Assembly (NCBI GenBank): GCA_021018995.1
Contig: CM037589.1
Coordinates: 11,485,001 to 11,549,000, forward strand
Reading direction: 5' to 3'
From: Chloranthus sessilifolius
Taxonomy: Eukaryota; Streptophyta; Magnoliopsida; Chloranthales; Chloranthaceae
Length of the DNA: 64,000 nt
Made by a program: the position numbers and the translations under genes. The notes beneath the pieces were generated by a model. The model worked only from the letters and a program-made list of their open reading frames with translations. It made no database searches and was not told where the DNA came from. Shown here piece after piece: positions 24,401 to 34,601 of this stretch (the stretch's first letter is position 1; every line of letters begins with the position of its first letter).

Positions 24401-25893
24401 AAAACTACACTGAAGCAGCCTGCCATCAGCAATGGCATAAAGCAATGTCCGAAGAGTTTCATGCTCTACTTTCCCAAGGCACTTGGACCTTGGTCCCACC
24501 TCCACCTAACAAAAGTGTTATTAGGTGTAAATGGATCTACCGCCTCAAGAAGCATGCAGATGGCACCATAGCTTGTCACAAAGCCCGCCTTGTAGCCAAA
24601 GGTTTCCATCAAGAGGAAGGCATCGACTATAATGAGACATTCAGTCACGTAGCCAAGCAGCCCACCATCCGACTCATTCTTTCTTTTGCTCGTCATTACA
24701 AGTGGATCATCAAACAACTTGATGTGTCAAATGTTTTCCTTCATGGGTTCCTCAAAGGAGAAGTTTATATGCACCAACCCTAAGGCTTCAATGATCCTTC
24801 ATTTTCAAATCATGTATGCCGACTGCGAAAAGTTGCTATCTATGGCCTTAAATAGGCTCCGAGGGCTTGGTACGCGATGTTCTCTCACTTCCTTCTCTCC
24901 AATGGGTTTGTTAATAGCATCGCCAATCCTTCCCTTTTCATCATACATACGGGCTCACTCATCACCATGGTTCTCATCTATATGGATGACATACTCGTTA
25001 CCGGCAGCAACACTCTTCTTATCAGTTATCTAATTGATCGCATGAGCAAAACCTTTTCCATGAAGGATCTCGGGCACATAAATTACTCTCTCGGTATTGA
25101 GATTGTACGAACCCCCATTGGCATAACTCTTTCTCAGCAAAAATATACCATAAATAACCTCAGCCGCACTACTATGACAGAATACAAGCCTTACAGATCT
25201 CCAACCACTGCTAAGAAATCCAATGATCCCGATGGTGACAACGATTTCAAAGATCCCACACTTTATCGAAGCATAGTTGGGGTTCTTCAATACCTCACTG
25301 TAACACGGCTGGATCTTTCCTATGCTGTCAACAGTGTGTGTCAGCATATGCATTCCCCCAAAGTTCATAATTATAATGCAGTAAAATGGATGCTACAGTT
25401 TCTCAAAGGCAACCTGTACTTTGGCTTACAATTTCAACTCGAAAATTTCCATCTTACAGCATACTCTGACGCTAATTGGGCGGGCGACAACAAAAATCGA
25501 CGCTCGACAACTAAATTTTACATCTACATGGGCCCCAATCTCATCTCTCGGTGTGCTACCAAACAACGCACAATTGCTAGGTCATCCACCAAAGCTGAAT
25601 ACATATCTTTGGCCCATACAGCTACTGATTTAACATGGATAAATATTTTTCTTCGCGAAATCGACATTCCTGCTTGGTCAACCCCAATCCTTTGGTGCGA
25701 CAATATATCGGCAATCTCTCTTGCCTCGAATCCTATCTTCCATGCCCGCACCAAGCACATCGAGGTAGATTAGCACTTCATTCGTGAAAAAATGGTGAAC
25801 AAAGAAGTCGAGGTACGCCACATATCCACAGTCGATCAAGTCGCTGACATTTTCACCAAGCCTCTCACACCTCAACTCTTCAGTTATCTTTAA
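18466..25893 (+). pseudogene. Copia gag-pol polyprotein pseudogene
   Basis: Starts MAASSANQSPFIL at 18466. Gag contains a zinc knuckle CHICGRANHTAHQC (about 19350-19390). The protease motif is WYVDSGPNNH, with the family's DSGA changed to DSGP. A GAG-pre-integrase zinc motif (WHRRQGH...CESCNVGK) and integrase follow (to about 20560, PKQNGIAERKHRHLIE). The integrase C-terminal part continues to 21225. After the solo LTR the reverse transcriptase resumes at 24384 (CKWIYRLKKHADG, LIYMDDILVTGSN with an intact YMDD), and RNase H carries AYSDANWAGDNKNRRS. Breaks: stop at 18799, frame changes near 18900, 20290, 20560 and 20750, and in-frame stops near 24781, 24871 and 25771 where the family has Gln or a similar residue. 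Confidence 0.93.
21226..24378. mobile_element. 3.15-kb solo-LTR-like insertion with 5-bp target duplication
   Basis: It interrupts the copia pol frame. It starts TGTCATGACCC, ends GGGTTATTACA, and is bracketed by TCAAG (21221-21225 and 24379-24383). TG...CA ends plus a 5-bp duplication mark an LTR retrotransposon. I find no gag, pol, primer site or second LTR inside, so a solo LTR of a large (probably gypsy) element fits best; a non-coding LARD is the alternative. An internal direct duplication of about 200 bp (21643-21850 and 21852-22100, sharing CCACCATAACTTACCCAGG) is present. Confidence 0.85.
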
Positions 25894-25935
25894 TCCAAAT
25901 TAATGGTCGGCGAACTCCCCATCAATTTGCAGGGG

Positions 25936-26261
25936 TCTATAAGCTCAACACCGGATTCCTCCTCACAGGAAGCCTCCACCGTTACGCCACCTCATCAATT
26001 TGTTAGCGGTTGATTCCTTTTTTGTTGTAATACCACTAACAGTTTACTGCTTATGGTTTGGATATGTATAGAATTCTTGGCATAAGTCCAGATAGGGGCG
26101 ATTATCCGTAATTGCCATGGGTCAAAAAATCGTATGATACCGATACATATCACCCGATACGTATCGGTTTTGGACCTAGGCGATACGATACATTGCCTAT
26201 GTATCGTACCCCCTAAAAAATAGGGTAATTATCGTCTGATAATTTGATTTTTAATTTTTTG

Positions 26262-26317
<56 letters not shown>

Positions 26318-26677
26318 AAACGATCACTATATTAAGTTAGCGGCCGCTAACATACCGCAGCGACCGCTAACTTAAAAAAATAAAATAAATAAATAAATAA
26401 TAATAAAATAAAGATAGCGGTATGTTAGTGGCCGCTATCTTAAGTTAGCGGCCGCTAACTTAATATATATATAAGATATCGACCGCTATCCTAAGATAGC
26501 GGCCGATATCCTAAGATATTGCTCATTCTCTGGATTATACCCAAAAAAAATATATTGAACCGATACATTCAATGTATCGCCGATACATTGAATGTATCGG
26601 ACGATATGCGATACGTATCGTCCTGAACTTCAAGACGATACGTATCGAAAATCCGATACCTTCTTCTCAGTCTTTCA
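25936..26677 (+). repeat. 3' LTR of the copia element, split by an insertion
   Basis: 25936-26111 matches the first 176 bp of the 5' LTR (first dinucleotide TC in place of TG). 26656-26677 (TACCTTCTTCTCAGTCTTTCA) matches its last 21 bp. The intervening bases belong to a composite repeat. The polypurine CAGGGG lies just before 25936. Confidence 0.9.
26112..26655. mobile_element. Composite repeat in the 3' LTR: TACGTATCGG MITE, (TA)n and bi-palindromic array
   Basis: The left end has CATGGGTCAAAAAATCG, the terminus of the hAT-like MITEs, followed by GATACGTATCGG words. (TA)n lies at 26263-26315. Then comes a 26336-26530 block of alternating palindromes including AGCGGCCGCT, AGTGGCCGCTATCTTAAG and ATCGACCGCT, with a perfect 24-bp palindrome at 26440-26463. 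More TACGTATCG words follow to 26650. The right MITE terminus is missing, so the boundary is inferred from the LTR match. Confidence 0.8.
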
Positions 26678-26744
26678 GGAGACCGTGCTGCACCCAATAG
26701 GGATTAGTCCAAGGGCAAACCTACGGTATCAAAGAAAAGAAAAC

Positions 26745-27235
26745 CTCAACATGTCGAGTTTTTTTAACTCAAACCCGACTTGTAGCAAGTCAGGTTTGAA
26801 AAACTTGTCATGTCGACCTGACCCGACTTTATTTAAACCCTTACTTAACTGACATTTGCAGGTTCTTGATCGAACGGTCACCATTGTGTAAAATTTTGAA
26901 ATCAATTTAGGAATTAAAATTTGAAACCCAATTTAGGTCAAAACCATTTTTATGTGAAAAAACCCGATTTAGGTAAAAACCATTTTTATGTGAAAAAAAA
27001 GCGGCACAGGACCCTCTTATGTAATTTTTCCAAACCTATTTATACAGCAGGTCGAGATTTTTCACCCAAATTAACTCGACACATCGAGTTTTTATGAACT
27101 CGAACCCGCCTTATAGCGTGTCAGGTTTGAAAAACGTGTCATATCAACCTGACCCGACTTTGTTTGAACACTACATAACCGTTACTTGCAGGTTCTTGAT
27201 CCGACTGCCAATATTGTGCAAATTTATAATTTTTG
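26745..27235. repeat. Direct duplication of a CCCGAC-rich unit of about 160 bp
   Basis: Two copies (about 26745-26900 and 27075-27235) share CGAGTTTTT, GTCAGGTTTGAAAAAC, CCTGACCCGACTTT and TTGCAGGTTCTTGAT. Between them a shorter repeat (AACCATTTTTATGTGAAAAAA) occurs twice. Origin unknown. Confidence 0.8.
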
Positions 27236-27299
27236 GATTTATGCTACACTTAGATGGCTAGCCACATCCATTATCTTGGTTGAATATGTATAGAAGGGT

Positions 27300-27560
27300 G
27301 CAGATTTGCTGTAACGAACAGAAAATTTTAGTTTTCGGTTCTAATCAACCTGAACCAGAACCGAAATGAATCGGTTGTTTCAGATTTTTTATTATTCTTA
27401 TACATTTTTCAATTTTTCCTTGTCTTTGTAAAATTTTTTGTTTTCTCAATCGTACTCCTTTCGGTTTTCAGTTTTAGCCATAAAAAATCGAACGAAACCG
27501 GAATCAATTCCAGTTCTGTTCGCCCAATTTTTGCTCGATTTTAGGTCAAAGCTTGCATCC
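27300..27560. repeat. AACCGAA/TTCGGTT word-rich repeat
   Basis: Built of TTTCGGTT, GAACCGAAATG and AATCGGTTG words on both strands, ending GCTTGCATCCCTAGTTT. Similar blocks lie at 57585-57965 and 58955-59465. Probably a MITE type; termini not resolved. The following 27561-27984 contains CACGTGG words but nothing identified. Confidence 0.5.
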
Positions 27561-27984
27561 CTAGTTTAAGATAACGTGATCCACTGACACGTGGACAGTG
27601 TTTTGCTCGACCTCCTGCAGTGGTGCTCGAGCCATATATACCTGACGAGAGCACTTAAGTTGACTTTAATTGGGGAGGGAAATAATGCCATAATACGAAC
27701 ATGTACACTTGGTTGACCAGTGTGTGGATGAGATGGTCAAGAAATCTCATCCATCCGATCGAAGCACCTTTTTCTATTCAATGACAACCATTGGTTATAT
27801 ATGTTTTGATCGAAGCACCTATATCTAATTCGACGTTCAGGATCGTCCAAAATGTCCAAGTCCCAGCTACATGATCATCTACCACGTGAATAATCATATG
27901 CGCCACGTGTACAACATAATGACTCGAGAGTTTGACTGCGCCTAACAATAAGAGTACCATTATTTGCAGCCATAGAGTCTTTCT

Positions 27985-28262
27985 TACAATCATATTAATT
28001 GCTTCGAGTGCGATGGAGATCGTTTTGCTTTGTGCTCTGATCGGTGTGCAATGATACCATCGTACGGTCAGCATTTCGCACATTAAAAGGATCTTGGAGG
28101 CTCATTACATTCTAACCCTAAAGCCTCTCACTTATTTTACATGTGTGCTGTATGGAATCAAAATCTGTCTATGATGTGGCATAATCTCTCATGAGTTCTT
28201 CGGTGAAGCATGGAAACAAAAGGTGATCCCCATTGTTAGATTCAGAGCAATTAACACTTGAT
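27985..28262. repeat. Hairpin-MITE family A, both arms
   Basis: ATTGCTTCGAGTGCGATGG and GATCGTTTTGCTTTGTGC on the left are mirrored by ACAAAAGGTGATCCCCATTG and TTCAGAGCAATTAAC on the right. Confidence 0.6.
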
Positions 28263-30006
28263 AAATGATTGCAAAAAATAATCTATGGCTGCAAATAAAT
28301 ATACCCGAACAATAATTCACTTTAAAATGCTCCAACTGTTGGAAGGAAAAAAGTCCCATGCCTCATTAAACCATGATAGAGAATATACGAGCCTTCGTGA
28401 TTTCCACCTAATGTTCCATTATAAAGCATCATATGGCATGTGAACCGTGCACCGTGCGGACTCTAAAGTGGCACACAGCTTGCATACCGTGCATTAGTGA
28501 GCGGATTGGTCTCTCGAAGAAATAACAGATAAATCTCTCACCATCTGCTAAAGCCACACAGCATAATTTTTTATTTTTTTTTGTAAGTCTTCAAAAGTAG
28601 TAAAACGCCATTAAAAAACGGATGTCAGCCTAAAAACCATAACTAACAAAATCATTCTTAAAAATATGAGCTTCTCAAGTATGAACAGTTGGCACATATC
28701 AAATTGTTAGAACTGACATGTGCCAACTGATCTGATATGCGTCAACTGTTACATATAAATTGCGATAAGTGTTGCCATATAAATGGCAGTAATTAGGGTA
28801 AATAGATAACAATACCATCAAAAGACATCACTGATGACATTAGTTTTAGCCTTATGAGCTACAAGGTGGATCACATTTTTTTTATCAAAGCTTGTAAGTT
28901 CTAGTGGCATTTATATATAACATTTATCGCCACCACTTTGTAACTAATGGATATGTTTTATCCATGCATGAGAGAGACAGGGAGAGAGAGAGAGAGAAGG
29001 CTATGATCATATTTTTACAGCCTTCGCGATCGAGTAATATTAACGACACAAAAGTTAGCTGGGATTGAGCGCGTTAAATTAGAGTTGTGAGGTTGGGTTA
29101 GCTGTTAAGATTCTAACTAATACTGAAAAAATGGGTAGGTGTTAGAAGAGTGGAAAATTAATTCCTTAATACTTTGAAGTTGTAAACCCCACCTTCCCGG
29201 TAGTCCTTTCCCCAAGCCGCCCCTCAAGAAGTGGTGTTGTCTCCGATAACTGAAAATGTCTAGGTGTTAGTGGACCAGGAAGTTAATTCCTTATTACTTC
29301 AGGGTCATAACATCGGGTGGCTAAGGGCTCGATGATATTGACCAAAACACATTTTCGAAGAAAAAAAATGCATTTAAAAGGCGTTCTTTTATTTTTTTTT
29401 AATGTGTTAAAAAATCTTTTTCGAAAAATTTCTATTTTTACGAGAAAGAAAAAAGGCATTTTAAACCCCTTTTTTCGAAAAAAGAAAAATTGTATTTTTC
29501 CCATTTTTTTCTTGTTTAAAACCAGTATTGGATCACAATATATATATTTTATATTTTGTAATTATTAATCTATTCTATATTTTTTAAATTTTAAAAATTT
29601 TTCCATTTTTCCCGTATATTTTGGGAGCTATTTTATTCCCACACCTAGATCCTTGGTCGCTATGGGCTCAAGAGATGGGGCCAAGTTAGCGTTTGGCCAA
29701 TGTGAGTTTGTGACCCATTGACATCCCTTTTTTTGGGGGGGGGGGGGGGGGGGGCAGGGTGCCCCGTGAAATTCACCTTTTCCGCCTTAGATCTTATAAT
29801 TTCACCTTTCTCATAACTAACCAACTTGAAGTTGAGTCAGTTTCAGCTAGCACTAAAAGTCTCAAATATCCCTTCTTACACTTTTTATCGTTTTACATAA
29901 TTTAAGATTTTAAAATTTTACGCTTTTTTATATTTACGCAATGTGAAGCAGCATCCATGCCATCTGATTTGAAGGCCACAATATAAAGATCGATAGTGCC
30001 AAAGAT
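28263..30006. other. Intergenic, no gene recognised; poly-A/T palindromic block and G20 run
   Basis: 29340-29520 is an AT-rich block with TTTTCGAAGAAAA-type words in both orientations. A run of 20 G lies at 29735-29754. 28440-28540 weakly resembles the MULE MITE at 678. No coding sequence is supportable. Confidence 0.5.
29735..29754. repeat. Poly-G run, 20 bases
   Basis: Twenty consecutive G after a T run. Unusual in an AT-rich plant region and prone to sequencing error. Confidence 0.9.
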
Positions 30007-30590
30007 TGACACGAAATTCTATCATATGATTCTTTAAAGTCAACAATTAAATTTAATGATAAGTTTAAATAATGAATCGTCATCGTTCTACTAATCAGGC
30101 ATCACCGATTTGATAAAAGCTCGTCATCGCATTGATAAACACTAGTCACCAATCTTCTAATAAATCATTATCGCTCTAATAAGAAATCGCTACCGATCTG
30201 ATAAACAATCGTCATCGCTTGGATAATCAATCGTCATCATTCTTATATTTAAATTTAAAATTATCACGAATCTTGATAGCATCCAAGGTGATTCGAACAC
30301 AATGCCTATTTGTTGTGAAATCATACACTCTACCATTGCATTGTAAGTAACTTTGTTGCTAATGTTGGAACACTTTAATGTATATTAATATTTAAAAATC
30401 AGCGATACATAATAGCAAAATTAACGATTTATTATTTGAGCAATAACGATTTAATATCAGATCAGTGACGATTGGTTATCAAAACAGTAACAACTGGTTT
30501 TCAGAGCAATGACGATTCATTAGTTGAGCCTATTATTTATTATTTTGTTAGTTGACTATGATGAATCAAATAATAGAGAGCAAGTGTCAT
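30007..30590. mobile_element. Foldback-like element with repeat-built inverted arms
   Basis: The left arm (30039-30240) consists of degenerate units of about 25 bp such as GATAAACAATCGTCATCGC. The right arm (30415-30556) holds the same units inverted (GCAATGACGATTCATTAG, CAGTGACGATTGGTTATC). GTCAAC at 30039 is mirrored by GTTGAC at 30551, and the similarity continues outward to TTGACAC/GTGTCAT. The outer part resembles family A. The loop contains a tRNA-like segment. Confidence 0.65.
30285..30345 (-). other. tRNA-like A/B-box remnant, possible SINE head
   Basis: On the - strand CAATGGTAGAGTGTATGA resembles an A box and, about 35 nt on, GTGTTCGAATCACC resembles a B box. No complete tRNA cloverleaf can be drawn, so it is a decayed SINE or tRNA pseudogene, not a functional tRNA. 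Confidence 0.4.
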
Positions 30591-30599
30591 GTTATTCTT

Positions 30600-30812
30600 T
30601 GGGTGGAGTGCAAAAGGATGATTTCGTAGTGTTTAGAGTTGCCCAATAAATAAATAACCCTTGGTTTAACCTTTTATAGGCTTTGAAGGTACATTTGACA
30701 TTTTAGATTTTTGGGTGACGACTCTATTTAGAGCTGGTTAGTGAGGTGAAAGATGAAACTATAGCGGCTCCGGCGAAAAGGTGAATCTGAGAGGTAGATC
30801 CTTTAAATTTCT

Positions 30813-30866
<54 letters not shown>

Positions 30867-32429
30867 CAGACCCATTGACAATCCTAAGTATACTGGCAAG
30901 GCATAGGCATGGTCCAATGTGGGCCTTTTTGCTAGGGAATCCTGTGGAAGGTCACTGTCACGGCAATCAGGGGCCATGAACTCTTTTCTTGAGCAAAAAT
31001 GTCAATCAATGTGGACCCTCCAACTATTTGGTCATAACCCTAAAGAAAATAGTAGGAAACCGAGAACCATCGGATCAATCGCCTAAGACCAGATGGCCAA
31101 AGAATCTAGAATCTAGACTTCTTCAAAAGCCAAGGAACTAGTCCATATTATACAACTTCAACATTTAGTGTGGATTTGGTACACGGGTCATACCCGATCC
31201 GGCTCATTCTCTCTCTCTCCTCCGCGAGTAAACCTTGGAAGGTGCAGTTTTTTTATTAAAAAATGTCAATTCTTTTGAAATATTCAGAATCTGGGTATTT
31301 CTGCTTCCTGAGTTAAGAAACATTTAGAATCTGAGTATTTTCCTCAAAAATATAGGTTTTCTCACCAATTTATGAGATTTTCCGTAGTTTGAGAATATTT
31401 TTGAGTGTTTTATGAAGTTTTTTAAGCGAAAACGACGTATTATTTTCTGAGTAAAATATTAGAAATAAGCTTAGAAAATTGAAGGCAAAAAAACACTTAT
31501 GAACGAGAAAGTGAAACTCAATTGCAGGTGACTCTGATTTTCTCTAATAAAAGCTCAAAAAAGGCCCAAATATGGACAACTTAAGAAAACATAGAAAGAA
31601 ACTTAGTTTTTGAGTTTTTCACAGAATTGCTCATATTTTGATAGGTCAACTTTTTGAGCTTTTCTGAGAAAAGCTAAGAATCTGTCGAACGAGGCCTAAA
31701 ACAATTAGGGTCGCAGACGTGTCAATTGGGGTCAGGTTAGGGTCAATATGAACTCAACCCACCATCTTAACCCTCAACCCCAACCCAACATGTTTAACAG
31801 ATGCTCAGTTCGCTCAGCTCGGGTCGGGTTGGATAAATTAAGTTAAAATACAAGGGAGGGAGTTGAGTGAGTTCAAGTCTGACTCATACCCGGCTAGTTC
31901 AGTAAACCGGTTAGGATTTTCGACCCGACGGATTAGATATTTGAACCCAAACTTGATGCAGCGGATGGGATTGCTCGACTCTACCTTAAAAATGAATTTT
32001 TTACTTGAGAGGATCTCAAACTTTTACATATTTACTTGACAGGAGCTTATCCTTCTCTTATTATATGAGAGAGTTGAGACCCTTACCTATTTCACTTAAA
32101 ATATGCTTGTATTTTTTGTTTATTTTTACTTAGACGAGAATGTCCTTTAATTAAAAGCTTGTGCATTTATTTTTTCAATGACAACAATCGAGTCTTGTAC
32201 GAGATCACAATCAATTAGGTCTTGTGTGACATCGCGACTGGCCGATCATTGCATGAGTACGAGCAATCCAACGGTCCTAATCTCATTTAAGATAATGCTT
32301 TTTAATTAAAAGACATTTTAAGTCATCAAGTTTTAGAAAAAGTTGAGGGTTCGACCCTCTCACATATACCGAGAGAAGTTGAACCACATAGGGTATGTCG
32401 CTGTCCACCGGTTATGTCATCGTTTTATC
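30600..32429. other. Intergenic, no gene recognised; (TA)n(GA)n at 30813-30863
   Basis: Adjacent TA and GA dinucleotide runs lie at 30813-30863. 31690-31990 is rich in CCCAACCC/GGGTCGGGTTGG words, another simple-word repeat. 31240-31690 ends GAACGAGGCC, which recalls a hAT MITE terminus, but no partner was found. Confidence 0.5.
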
Positions 32430-32975
32430 ACAAATTTCGCCTTTTACGAAATTTGCTGAAATCGGGTCAAACGAAAATTTTAATATTTTTTTTATATTTA
32501 AATTTATTATTATTTGAATAAATGTTAATAATTTAGTATATATTATAGTAATTTAAAATATATATATATATTAAATATATTTTTTATATTTTTTTAATTC
32601 TCGAAACTTTGCCCATTTTTTTTCAAAAGGTATTGAAATTATTCCGAAAGGACCCTCCACCGAAAAATTTCCGAAAAACAAAATTTGTCAGTATGATACT
32701 AAAAGCATAGTGACAAATTTTGCCAAAATTCGACGAAATTTCATGAAATGTGGGTCAAACGAAAATTGTAGTTTTCGGAATTTTTCAGTAATTTTTGGTA
32801 AATCTTTTTAAAATATTTAAAAAATTAAAAAATATATATTTAATATATATTTTTAATCCTCAAAATTTTTCCAAATTTTTTTTGAAAAGTATCGAAATTA
32901 AGCCGATATGTACCAAAAAGACCCCGACCTAAAAATTCTCGAAAACGAAATTTGTGACTATGATACCAAATCACA
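32430..32975. repeat. Two tandem copies of a CATAGTSACAAATTT MITE just upstream of AGD12
   Basis: Copy 2 starts CATAGTGACAAATTTTGCC (about 32708) and ends CGAAATTTGTGACTATG (about 32962). Copy 1 (about 32435-32697) has the same layout, including GGGTCAAACGAAAATT and a fused AT-rich centre. ATACTAAAAG and ATACCAAATC follow the two copies. The same family appears diverged at 53690-54210. Confidence 0.7.
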
Positions 32976-32999
32976 TTTTAGTCTTTTATTATTGTTTTT

Positions 33000-34159
33000 A
33001 TTAAAAACAGCCGTATTGAAGCAATCAAAGAGAGGGCGTTCCTACAAAAAGCTGTCTCTCGTGGCGGTCCGAAGGAGCAGAGAATGGTGTTTTGTCGGTT
33101 TTGAATAAAATAGTAAGGCGAAGCACACGTATTCATCTATCTCGTTGCGAAATCTGGAAATCCAGGTACTTCGATTTCAAATTTCCCATTTTTCGTCTAA
33201 TTTCCCCTAATTTAACGGGTAAATTTATCTATCAAGCCCACATTTTTATGTCTGCAAATCGATTTCGGTTTCTTCCTCACATTCTTTCTTTTTCTGTTAT
33301 TTTCTCTTCGCATAAGATCTACTATGATTCATTTTTTATTGGATTTCTTCCTTTCAGTTTAGGATTGTAATAATCTTTTTGTGTTAATTCGAGATTCATT
33401 TCTGTTCGTCTTTCTCTGGTTTTTTGGATTTTTGGATTGATTATTTCGGTTAATTTGAATATTTCTTTGTTGGATTTATGATTTGGTTGATTGCGATGGT
33501 TTTCATGATGTTATTTGAGATGTTCTTAAAGTTATTTTCTTTAGAAGGATTGAATGGGAGCCATTTTGACTTTTTTTCCCCCTTTAAACTCGAATATGTT
33601 TTAGATTATAATTTGAAGTTTTTATTTTTGAGGAATTATAGTGTGACGGGGTTATTAGCACCCCAAATTTTTGTGCTGCTTCGGAGCTTTAGGTTCAATG
33701 AGTGCATTCGTTCATCGATTGATCCGGACCGATCCATCATGATCCAGAACTTGGACGGTCCATAGCCTGAAAATCGCAGGGTTCCAATGATTCTAACCAT
33801 CTGATTTGTTGCTCGTTGAATGTTTGGGATCGTGTATATGATCAGTGTGATTTTGGGTTTATTGGTAAGTGAGTACCTCAGCCAAATGAGTTGGTTCTAA
33901 GTTATTTTAGTCAAATTTGTCGTTCATAGGTTTGGTATACTTTTGATACTCGTTTAAATGGAATTCTATGTAATTGATTCCATGTGGGTTTGTAGTATCT
34001 CCTTGCTGTTTGATTTGAAAGTACTTTGGAATATGTTGAAGATCTCCATATTTGTAGCTTCTTTTGCCTGCTTGTTCTAAATGAGTTTCTTTGTGATGCT
34101 TTAGGGGTGGAGGAATATATATATTGGCATTGTTGAATGATTGAGGCTGTTAGCAGAGG
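33000..34159 (+). promoter_or_regulatory. Probable promoter and 5' UTR with leader intron of the AGD12-like gene
   Basis: Composition changes at about 33000 from repeat sequence to ordinary gene-flank sequence. A plausible leader exon ends at a CCAG|GTACTTCG donor (about 33163), and GTTAGCAG just before the ATG could be its acceptor, leaving a long T-rich leader intron. This is inference from splice-site appearance only. Confidence 0.4.
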
Positions 34160-34522
34160 ATGAGTATCCGTCGTTCCGAGTATGGGAAGCCTGCCTCAGG
34201 TGTGCTTTTAATCTCAACGATCACCTAACTTTATTTGATTGGTAAAATTAATTTGTTTCTTTTAATTATTTATCTCTTATAAATGATGAATTTAAATTGT
34301 CTTGGGGTACTTTTGAAATATAATCTTTTTGGATGAACTATCTTAGAAGGGATAGTCGATACTTAGCTTAAAAAATGGAGTAGGAGTCTTTTAGCTGCCA
34401 AAGTTCCTGAAATTTTGGCCTTTACAAATTTCAAGTGTGAACAAATAAATTGTTCAGGCTTGGGATCTGAGGAAATTCCACTGTTTTTTTTTTATAGAAT
34501 CTTATAGCCAAGGATTTAAAGA

Positions 34523-34601
<79 letters not shown>

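Larger units (their letters stand above)
18181..26677 (+). mobile_element. Ty1/copia LTR retrotransposon with both LTRs, interrupted by two later insertions
   Basis: Two LTRs of about 198 bp (18181-18378 and the split copy 25936-26677) flank a gag-pol pseudogene. The order gag, protease, integrase, reverse transcriptase, RNase H is that of copia. The primer-binding site follows the 5' LTR directly and a purine-rich CAGGGG precedes the 3' LTR. By hand the LTRs differ at about 13 of 176 aligned positions, so the insertion is old. The flanks (AAAGG and GGAGA) show no 5-bp target duplication. About 3.15 kb of the span is a separate solo LTR and about 0.54 kb is a composite repeat in the 3' LTR. 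Confidence 0.93.

Noticed and set aside
32341-32370. GAGGGTTCGACCCTC looks like a tRNA T-arm
   Set aside because: No acceptor, D or anticodon arms can be drawn in the 70 bases on either side.
33478-33765. 95-codon hydrophobic open frame upstream of AGD12
   Set aside because: T-rich leader-intron sequence gives Phe/Leu-rich accidental frames; no family resemblance.
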